A DNA stretch of 11,094 bases from JAAYZK01 sp964535025 (GTDB lineage Bacteria; Planctomycetota; Phycisphaerae; SM23-33; FEN-1343): assembly GCA_964535025.1 (NCBI GenBank), contig CAZHRW010000139.1:1-11094 (forward strand), read 5' to 3'. Position 1 is the stretch's first letter. The number at the start of each line of letters is the position of its first letter. Below are positions 7,511-11,094 of this stretch, piece by piece. The position numbers and the translations under genes were made by a program. Under the pieces are notes generated by a model. The model had not been told where the DNA came from, searched no databases, and was given only the letters and a program-made list of their open reading frames with translations.

Positions 7511-7553
7511 TCGACCGGCGAGGGCAGGCCCTGTGCGGGCGGTCGCCGGTCGA
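7511..7553 (+). promoter_or_regulatory. Perfect 11-bp stem-loop in the infA leader
   Basis: TCGACCGGCGA (7511-7521) is the exact reverse complement of TCGCCGGTCGA (7543-7553), with a 21-nt loop that contains a smaller CAGG/CCTG hairpin. It lies between the predicted start site and the GGAG (7566-7569) of infA, leaving that site unpaired. No T-run follows, so it is not an intrinsic terminator. A role in RNA stability or control of IF-1 is inference. Confidence 0.55.
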
Positions 7554-7573
7554 CCTCATGGTGTTGGAGCATT

Positions 7574-7804
7574 ATGGCTAAGCAGGACGTCATCGAGTTG
7601 GAGGCGACCGTTGTCGCCGCCCTGCCGAACGCAATGTTCAAGCTGAAGATCTCTTCCGAACACGGCGACCACGAAGTGCTGGGCCACGTCAGTGGCAAGA
7701 TGCGCCAGCATTACATCCGCATCCTTCCCGGGGACCGGGTGACGGTCCAGTTGAGCCCGTACGACCTGTCACGCGGGCGCATCGTCTTTCGGCACCGCAA
7801 GTAG
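7574..7804 (+). CDS. infA: Translation initiation factor IF-1
   Basis: IF-1 occupies the ribosomal A site of the 30S subunit during initiation. The 76-aa product is one OB-fold (S1-like) domain, with the hallmark sequences MAKQDVIELEATVVAALPNAMFKLKI, HVSGKMRQHYIRILPGDRVTVQLSPYDLSRGRIVFRHRK. It is a few residues longer than the usual 71-72: the loop between FKLKI and HEVLGH reads SSEHGD, about three residues more than the common form. The start is ATG 7574 with GGAG 4 nt upstream; the frame is open further upstream, but that region contains the promoter and leader. It stands alone, divergent from gatCAB. Confidence 0.96.
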   Translation: MAKQDVIELEATVVAALPNAMFKLKISSEHGDHEVLGHVSGKMRQHYIRILPGDRVTVQLSPYDLSRGRIVFRHRK

Positions 7805-7830
7805 CCGAGCTCCCTCCCCTCGCGGCCTCT

Positions 7831-7849
7831 GGCGCGGGGTCTCCGCGCC
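7831..7849 (+). terminator. GC hairpin downstream of infA
   Basis: GGCGCGG (7831-7837) and CCGCGCC (7843-7849) form a perfect 7-bp stem with a 5-nt loop, 26 nt after the infA stop. No T-run follows, so it may be a weak terminator or a 3'-end stabiliser. I see no convincing promoter in the remaining 190 nt before the next gene. Confidence 0.35.
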
Positions 7850-8037
7850 CAAACGGTCCGCCGACGCGCGGGTCGTCCGTCCGGGCAAATGGTCTAAAGC
7901 CGTGCGACCCGCCTGAACGATAGCACGCGTATGGGAACCGTCGCGTGGGGTCACGTCGGTACGGGGCACCCGCGACATGGACAACTGCGAGGTGAGTGCC
8001 TACGGACGGGCGCCCGCCTCGTCAGGGGGAGCAAACC

Positions 8038-9126
8038 ATGGAACGTCGCACGCACCATTGGGGATGGTTGGGACTGGTCTTGTGCGTTTTTCTGGGGATC
8101 GCCAGCAGCGGATCGTCGGGCGAACAACTCGCGGCCTTCGTGCCCACGGTCCTGGAGGCCCCGCAACTTCCGGACCTGGCGGCCGACACCGCCTGGCGGC
8201 AGGCCGTGCCGTCGTGGCCCATGCTGGCCCAGAACGACGAGGGTGAGTCGCTCAATCCCTTCCGTGCCGAGACCACCTTCGGCAGCGGCGCCCGCGAGAG
8301 CATCACCGGCACCGACCCCCGCGCCTTCGACACCCTCTTCGACCTGTACTACCGCTACGCCGAGATGGACAACGACTTCACGCAGCAGGATCTCATCCTC
8401 GCCGGCCAGGTGCCGCTGACGGAAAACCTGGCCGTCACGGGCGCCTTCCCGGTGCTGCGCTACGCGGAGTTCGACGACACCCCGACCTTCCTGCGGGGCA
8501 CCGGCTCCCTGCCGGACAACCTCGGCGACACGCCCTGGACCGGCGGCGCGGGCGTGGCCGCCGCGGACCTCGACAGCGGCGGGGACGAGTGGGGCATCGG
8601 CGACATCAAGCTCGGGGCCGTCTGGCGGTTCGACACCGTCGAGGCCAAGGCGGGCGACACGTGGGAGCGCCAGGGCGACCAGCTCGGCGACGTCCTGGTG
8701 AGCCTCGATCTGTGGATCCCGACGGCCACCGAGGATGTCCTGGGCAATGATGCGTGGATCCTCACTCCCGGCGTCCACTGGGTGCAGGATACCCGCAGCA
8801 ACGGGTTCATCGCCCTGATGAACTACTACGACTGGAGCTTTACGCGGGAGGACGGCCCGGCCGTCTCGCGCCTCCGCGGGCAGTGGTACTTCATGCAGCC
8901 GCTGACGGACCTGGGCGACGGGGTGACGGACGGGCTGTACATCCAGCCGGAGATCCAGCCGACCTACGACTTCGAGGAAGAGGAGTTCGCCTTCTGGGCC
9001 GGCGGGGAGCTCGGCAAGGTCGTCACCACCGGCGCCGTCGTCTATGTCAAGCCCGGCTGGGGCGTCAGTCCCGACGACGGCGAACGCGAGTTCACCATCG
9101 AGGCCGGCCTGCGCTGGTTCTTCTGA
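8038..9126 (+). CDS. Outer-membrane beta-barrel protein, putative
   Basis: The 362-aa product begins with a signal peptide (MERRTHHWGWLGLVLCVFLGIASS, cleavage likely near residues 24-28). There is no lipobox, since the Cys is preceded by Leu. A Pro/Ala-rich linker to about residue 75 follows. The remainder is alternating amphipathic strands: FDLYYRYAEM, NLAVTGAFPVLRYAEF, WGIGDIKLGAVWRF, GDVLVSLDLWIPT, GFIALMNYYDWSF, GLYIQPEIQPTYDF, FAFWAGGELGKV, AVVYVKPGWGV. It ends EFTIEAGLRWFF, with the C-terminal Phe typical of BAM-inserted barrels. The layout resembles Phenol_MetA_deg/transporter-type barrels, but the substrate is unknown. ATG 8038 is preceded by AGGGGGAG with a 6-nt spacer. It appears monocistronic. 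Confidence 0.75.
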   Translation: MERRTHHWGWLGLVLCVFLGIASSGSSGEQLAAFVPTVLEAPQLPDLAADTAWRQAVPSWPMLAQNDEGESLNPFRAETTFGSGARESITGTDPRAFDTLFDLYYRYAEMDNDFTQQDLILAGQVPLTENLAVTGAFPVLRYAEFDDTPTFLRGTGSLPDNLGDTPWTGGAGVAAADLDSGGDEWGIGDIKLGAVWRFDTVEAKAGDTWERQGDQLGDVLVSLDLWIPTATEDVLGNDAWILTPGVHWVQDTRSNGFIALMNYYDWSFTREDGPAVSRLRGQWYFMQPLTDLGDGVTDGLYIQPEIQPTYDFEEEEFAFWAGGELGKVVTTGAVVYVKPGWGVSPDDGEREFTIEAGLRWFF

Positions 9127-9187
9127 CGGCCGCGCCCCTCACCGGGCCGCCGGAACAGTTGCCGCCCTGGCGTCGACATCGCGCCAC

Positions 9188-9280
9188 CGCCGCCAGGCGG
9201 GGGCGCGACCGAACGCCGGCCGACACTCGAGCCCCATGCGCACGCACGGGGCTTTCTTTCTTTTTGTCGCGCCGCTGCCG
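9188..9280 (+). repeat. Degenerate copy of the dual-hairpin repeat, including a terminator
   Basis: This segment shares with the copies at 10091-10350 the word GCGGGGGCGCGA (9197-9208), the GCCCCATGC...CACG...GGGGC hairpin (9231-9252), a T-rich tail, and GTCGCGCCGCT right after it. The REP-like hairpin is reduced to CCGCC/GGCGG, and the middle part is diverged. It lies upstream of mazEF, so the toxin-antitoxin pair is bracketed by members of one repeat family. Confidence 0.6.
9231..9265 (+). terminator. Intrinsic terminator downstream of the beta-barrel gene
   Basis: GCCCC (9231-9235) pairs with GGGGC (9248-9252), and the stem continues inside with one mismatch (TGC against GCA). TTTCTTTCTTTTTG follows immediately. 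It is the best terminator-shaped element in the window. It lies 104 nt after the beta-barrel stop and isolates that gene from mazEF. Confidence 0.6.
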
Positions 9281-9294
9281 GGGCGAATGTCCCG

Positions 9295-9320
9295 CGGGGT
9301 CCCGGGCGCCCGGGGCCCTG
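9295..9320. repeat. Very GC-rich palindrome before the mazEF promoter
   Basis: CCCGGGCGCCCGGG (9301-9314) is a perfect 14-bp palindrome. It extends outward by six more positions on each side if two G-T wobbles are allowed. No T-run follows. It ends 23 bp before the mazEF -35 and could hinder read-through into the module or bind a protein. Confidence 0.45.
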
Positions 9321-9342
9321 GCGCGTTTGCCCCAAACCGCTG

Positions 9343-9371
9343 TTGACGTTCCGGCGGCCAGCCGGTAGAGT
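9343..9371 (+). promoter_or_regulatory. Predicted mazEF promoter
   Basis: TTGACG (9343-9348), 17-nt spacer, TAGAGT (9366-9371, four of six consensus bases). The predicted start near 9378 falls inside the two palindromes listed next, the usual arrangement for an autorepressed toxin-antitoxin operon. This is the only clearly AT-rich patch in the area. Confidence 0.65.
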
Positions 9372-9388
9372 ATATACAGTGTAATTAC
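9370..9388. promoter_or_regulatory. Twin 8-bp palindromes, likely MazE operator
   Basis: GTATATAC (9370-9377) and GTAATTAC (9381-9388) are each perfect palindromes of the form GTAnnTAC, separated by AGT. Their centres are exactly 11 bp apart, about one helical turn. They overlap the end of the -10 element and the predicted start site. MazE-type antitoxins bind such dyads as AbrB-fold dimers, so negative autoregulation is the straightforward inference. Confidence 0.55.
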
Positions 9389-9417
9389 TTCTCGGCCATT
9401 CGAGCGAGGATGCCACA

Positions 9418-9657
9418 ATGCGTGCAAGTCTGGTGAAGATCGGCAATTCGCGCGGCGTTCGGCTGCCCAAGGCCGTGATCCAGGCCGCCGGCCTGGAAGA
9501 CGGGCTCGACCTGGAAGTCCGCCCGGGCGCCGTCATCATTCGCAACGCCGAGCGGGTCCGCCACGGCTGGGCCGACGCGGCGGCGACCTGCCATGCGGAG
9601 CGGGCCGATGACCTGGAAGTCTGGGACGCCGTCTCGGATGATGGGGACTGGACGTGA
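9418..9657 (+). CDS. mazE: MazE/AbrB-fold antitoxin
   Basis: The 79-aa product has an N-terminal SpoVT-AbrB swapped-hairpin DNA-binding domain (residues about 3-45: SLVKIGNSRGVRLPKAVIQAAGLEDGLDLEVRPGAVIIR). The acidic, probably flexible C-terminus (ERADDLEVWDAVSDDGDWT) is of the kind that threads over the MazF active site. It neutralises the downstream toxin and should repress its own promoter. ATG 9418 has AGGA 7 nt upstream. The stop overlaps the toxin GTG as GTGA, so the two are translationally coupled with antitoxin first, the usual order. Confidence 0.92.
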   Translation: MRASLVKIGNSRGVRLPKAVIQAAGLEDGLDLEVRPGAVIIRNAERVRHGWADAAATCHAERADDLEVWDAVSDDGDWT

Positions 9658-9974
9658 AGATCGCCCGCGGCCAGGTGTGGTGGGTCAACCTCGACCCGAC
9701 CCTCGGCAGCGAAATCCGCAAGACGCGGCCGGGGGTGATCGTCTCCCCGGACGAACTGAACGCCCATCTCAATACGGTAGTCGTCGTGCCGCTGACCACG
9801 GGGCGGGCCTACCCGTTTCGTATCCCGACCAGGGTCCGAGGCAAGGACGGCGTCGCGGCGGTCGACCAGGTCCGCACCCTCGACAAACGCCGGCTCGTCA
9901 AGCGAATCAGAACCCTCAGGCCCGCCGAGATCGAACCGATCCTCGACGCGATGGTCGAGATGTTCTCGCTGTAA
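9654..9974 (+). CDS. mazF: MazF/PemK-family endoribonuclease toxin
   Basis: MazF toxins cut single-stranded RNA at short sequence motifs and arrest growth when the antitoxin is degraded. This 106-aa protein has the family core RGQVWWVNLDPTLGSEIRKTRPGVIVSPDELN, then VVVVPLTTG. Arg25 and Thr48 fall at the same numbers as the catalytic pair of Bacillus subtilis MazF, so it is probably active. The C-terminus (VDQVRTLDKRRLVKRIRTL...ILDAMVEMFSL) is standard and complete. It starts at GTG 9654 overlapping the antitoxin stop by 4 nt. Cleavage specificity cannot be predicted here. Confidence 0.94.
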   Translation: MKIARGQVWWVNLDPTLGSEIRKTRPGVIVSPDELNAHLNTVVVVPLTTGRAYPFRIPTRVRGKDGVAAVDQVRTLDKRRLVKRIRTLRPAEIEPILDAMVEMFSL

Positions 9975-10027
9975 CGCCCCCGCCCATGCCCAAATCGAGC
10001 AGCCGCCGGGCAAGGCACCGGGTTGTC

Positions 10028-10078
10028 TATTCTATTTCGCGATGATTGCCTGACAGGCAATTTGACCGAAATGGAATA
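10028..10078. repeat. 51-bp two-shell palindrome after mazF
   Basis: The inner shell is perfect: ATTGCCTG (10045-10052), A, CAGGCAAT (10054-10061). The outer shell is TATTCTATTTCG (10028-10039) against CGAAATGGAATA (10067-10078), matching at 11 of 12 positions. Both shells share the same centre, 10053, and are separated by a 5 x 5 unpaired zone. It lies 54 nt after the mazF stop. It could fold in RNA as a long stem with a symmetric internal loop, extrude in DNA, or bind proteins. It does not have a T-run. Confidence 0.65.
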
Positions 10079-10090
10079 ACTGACCCTCTT

Positions 10091-10213
10091 CGCCCCCGGC
10101 CGGGAGAGAGCCCCCGCTGTCAAGCGGGGGCGCGAAGCGAACGCAAACCGGGTGCCGCCGAGGATTCGCGCCCCATGCTCACGAATGGGGCTTCCTTTTG
10201 TCGCGCCGCTTCC
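10091..10213 (+). repeat. Dual-hairpin repeat, copy A
   Basis: Read from the left: CGGGAGAGA, a perfect REP-like hairpin with 9-bp arms (GCCCCCGCT at 10110-10118, AGCGGGGGC at 10123-10131) and GTCA loop, then GCGAAGCGAACGC, AAACCGGGTGCC, and the terminator hairpin at 10170-10191 with its T-rich tail. The distance from this REP hairpin to the next copy's is 135 bp. Only the first few bases are diverged from copy B. Confidence 0.8.
10170..10200 (+). terminator. Intrinsic terminator in repeat copy A
   Basis: GCCCCAT (10170-10176) and ATGGGGC (10185-10191) form a 7-bp perfect stem with an 8-nt loop, followed at once by TTCCTTTTG. It acts on plus-strand transcription only and is the first terminator-shaped element after mazF. 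Confidence 0.6.
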
Positions 10214-10373
10214 GAAACAGAGGCCCCCTTCGCGCCGGGAGGGAGCCCCCGCTGTCAAGCGGGGGCGCGAAGGCGAACGCAAACCGGGTGCCGACGGGGA
10301 TTCGTGCCCCATGCTCACGCATGGGGCTTCCTTTTGTCCGGCCGCTGCTGGAGCAGATGCCACGTTCGCGCCG
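10214..10373 (+). repeat. Dual-hairpin repeat, copy B, plus a truncated next unit
   Basis: Copy B begins GAAACAGAGGCC at 10214 and includes TTCGCGCCGGGAGGGA, the REP-like hairpin (GCCCCCGCT at 10245, AGCGGGGGC ending 10266) and the terminator hairpin. From 10351 a further unit starts (GAGCAGATGCCACGTTCGCGCCG) but stops matching at about 10373, just before the transposase stop codon. Unit length is about 135-137 bp. Copies A and B are near identical from the REP hairpin through the terminator. Confidence 0.8.
10306..10336 (+). terminator. Intrinsic terminator in repeat copy B
   Basis: GCCCCAT (10306-10312), 8-nt loop, ATGGGGC (10321-10327), then TTCCTTTTG. It is the same element as in copy A, with one loop base changed. 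It faces the convergent transposase gene and would keep plus-strand transcripts from entering it antisense. Confidence 0.6.
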
Positions 10374-10385
10374 CGGCAGTGGGAC

Positions 10386-10871
10386 CTAGAGATGCTTCAT
10401 CCAGGTGATATCCTGGTTCTGAACGTACCAGACCGCGTGGGCGACGTCCTCGTCGGTGAAAAGGAACCGTTTGCTCCCCTGGCGGGTCCACCATGGCCCG
10501 ACTCGTGCGGGCAGCAGGCGATTGAGCTTTCGACTGGCATACGCCTTCAGGACTCGCATCACTTCGCCCGCCGGGGTCTCACCGGCCGAAACGACAATGT
10601 GGACGTGGTTGGACCGCACGTCGAGGAAGTGAACGCGCCACCCGCGATACCGTGCCGTTTCCTCCAGGCTCTCCCGCACGATGGCTCTTAAACTCCGATC
10701 AAACCGAACGGGCTTGCCCCGCATGAGCTTGCGGGCATACGCCTCGCGCGCCGGATCGGGCGCGTCGACCACCTCCCCGTGCGAACGATGTCGATCCACC
10801 CACCCCCGCGCATCGCCGGGCAGCCAGGTTCCGTATGTCGACCACGAGAGGAAGTACGCCAAAGCACCCAT
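10386..10871 (-). CDS. REP-associated tyrosine transposase (IS200/IS605 Y1 HUH family)
   Basis: A single-strand DNA transposase of the TnpA-REP type, 161 aa from the chosen start. The visible signature is AYFLSWSTYGTWLPGDARGWVDRH at the N-terminus, then the HUH motif in VRSNHVHIVVS (His89, His91), LKAYASRKLN, WTRQGSKRFLF and VWYVQNQ. Tyr149 is the likely nucleophile, 58 residues after the HUH; Gln153 sits at Tyr+4, like the metal-ligand Gln of IS608 TnpA. The ATG at 10871 was chosen because GGGAG lies 8 nt upstream. Longer in-frame starts reach back to 11063 but would translate the repeat itself. There is no partner tnpB. It lies between copies of the REP-like repeat, as RAYT genes usually do, and probably acts on those hairpins. 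Whether it is active is unknown; no key residue is missing. Confidence 0.87.
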   Translation of the reverse strand: MGALAYFLSWSTYGTWLPGDARGWVDRHRSHGEVVDAPDPAREAYARKLMRGKPVRFDRSLRAIVRESLEETARYRGWRVHFLDVRSNHVHIVVSAGETPAGEVMRVLKAYASRKLNRLLPARVGPWWTRQGSKRFLFTDEDVAHAVWYVQNQDITWMKHL

Positions 10872-10896
10872 ACCCGTTGCTCCCAGATCTGTCCCA

Positions 10897-10912
10897 TGAT
10901 AGCCCCCTATCA
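10897..10912 (-). promoter_or_regulatory. Hairpin in the transposase leader
   Basis: TGATAG (10897-10902) and CTATCA (10907-10912) are perfect 6-bp arms around CCCC. The element lies between the predicted promoter and the GGGAG of the transposase, 25 bp upstream of its ATG. It may be an operator or an RNA hairpin limiting expression; both are inference. Confidence 0.4.
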
Positions 10913-10937
10913 AGCGCGGCATCCGGGCGATGCTTGT

Positions 10938-10966
10938 ATCAGAGCCCATAGCGTCGTCGGCGTCAA
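10938..10966 (-). promoter_or_regulatory. Possible promoter of the transposase
   Basis: On the minus strand TTGACG (10966-10961) is followed after 17 nt by TCTGAT (10943-10938), four of six -10 consensus bases. The -35 lies at the edge of the cassette, close to the repeat, so the gene would carry its own promoter when it moves. Confidence 0.4.
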
Positions 10967-10978
10967 GTGGGGACCGCT

Positions 10979-11094
10979 GAAACAAATGCCGCGTTCGCGC
11001 CGGGAGGGAGCCCCCGCTGAAACTGATGCCCCATTCGCGCCGGGAGGGAGCCCCCGCTGTCAAGCGGGGGCGCGAAGGCGAACGCGAACCGGGT
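10979..11094 (+). repeat. Right-hand repeat block, truncated by the window edge
   Basis: A 40-bp partial unit (10979-11018, from GAAACAAATGCC through TTCGCGCCGGGAGGGAG to CCCCCGCT) is repeated directly at 11019-11058 with four mismatches. The second copy then continues as a full unit with the REP-like hairpin (GCCCCCGCT at 11050, AGCGGGGGC ending 11071) and GCGAAGGCGAACGCGAACCGGGT. The window ends before the terminator hairpin expected about 35 bp further on. Confidence 0.75.

Larger units (their letters stand above)
10373..10978 (-). mobile_element. RAYT cassette embedded in the repeat array
   Basis: About 606 bp interrupt the repeat array: a truncated unit ends at about 10373, and a fresh unit begins at about 10979 (GAAACAAATGCC). 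The segment holds one transposase gene, its predicted promoter and a leader hairpin. AGTGGGACC (10378-10386) and AGTGGGGACC (10966-10975) lie just inside the two edges. Boundaries are inferred from where repeat similarity stops and could be off by several bases. Confidence 0.55.

Noticed and set aside
10028..10078. An integron attC site as an explanation of the 51-bp palindrome
   Set aside because: The conserved RYYYAAC/GTTRRRY core sites at the ends are absent and no integrase is in view.
10046..10691. Open frames through the repeat array on the plus strand
   Set aside because: They translate the repeats and the antisense of the transposase; similar peptides recur because the DNA repeats, not because of a gene.
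10872..11063. A 64-residue N-terminal extension of the transposase
   Set aside because: The extension reads through the repeat, the predicted promoter and the leader hairpin. ATG 10871 has a good ribosome binding site and matches where the conserved domain begins.
9188..11094. A CRISPR array as an explanation of the repeats
   Set aside because: There are few copies, the unit is about 135 bp with no 30-40 bp unique spacers, and no cas gene is present.

Overview
The window is GC-rich bacterial DNA. It comes from a Gram-negative type of cell, because it encodes a signal-peptide-bearing beta-barrel protein ending in Phe. The cell probably makes Gln-tRNA and/or Asn-tRNA indirectly, because a complete gatCAB set is present. 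The protein styles (a DUF5060-type glycosidase, a 'TYGTWLPGD' family HUH transposase, an IF-1 with a widened loop) fit a planctomycete, perhaps of the Phycisphaerae. That placement is inference from family knowledge; no rRNA or marker tree is available here.

Layout from left to right. (1) 1-3468, plus strand: an AT-rich leader with one perfect DnaA-box word, a good sigma70-type promoter (143-171), then two adjacent genes for TIM-barrel glycoside hydrolases, the second with an N-terminal DUF5060-like domain. (2) 3469-4027: a 560-bp gene-free gap between convergent genes. It holds six AT-rich words at an exact 21-bp spacing, then three more at 21 bp in the opposite orientation, and a small dyad. 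(3) 4028-7322, minus strand: gatC-gatA-gatB, tightly overlapped, for the tRNA-dependent amidotransferase. (4) A divergent control region (7323-7573) with a clear promoter for each side, then infA (IF-1), whose predicted leader contains an 11-bp perfect hairpin. (5) 8038-9126: an outer-membrane beta-barrel protein. (6) 9188-11094: an accessory island. A mazEF toxin-antitoxin pair with a promoter and two 8-bp operator-like palindromes is bracketed by copies of a composite repeat. Each full repeat carries a REP-like GC hairpin and a separate intrinsic-terminator hairpin. A single-domain HUH/Y1 transposase (RAYT type, minus strand) sits inside the same repeat array, and the array runs off the right edge.

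How the parts relate. The two hydrolases probably act on one polysaccharide or a set of related ones. gatCAB and infA are translation genes sharing a bidirectional promoter region. mazEF is a self-contained autoregulated stress or addiction module. The transposase is the likely agent that spreads or recognises the repeats around it, and the repeats in turn supply plus-strand terminators downstream of the porin-like gene and of mazEF. The most unusual structures are the dual-hairpin repeat with its resident transposase, the 51-bp two-shell palindrome after mazF, and the 21-bp phased tracts.
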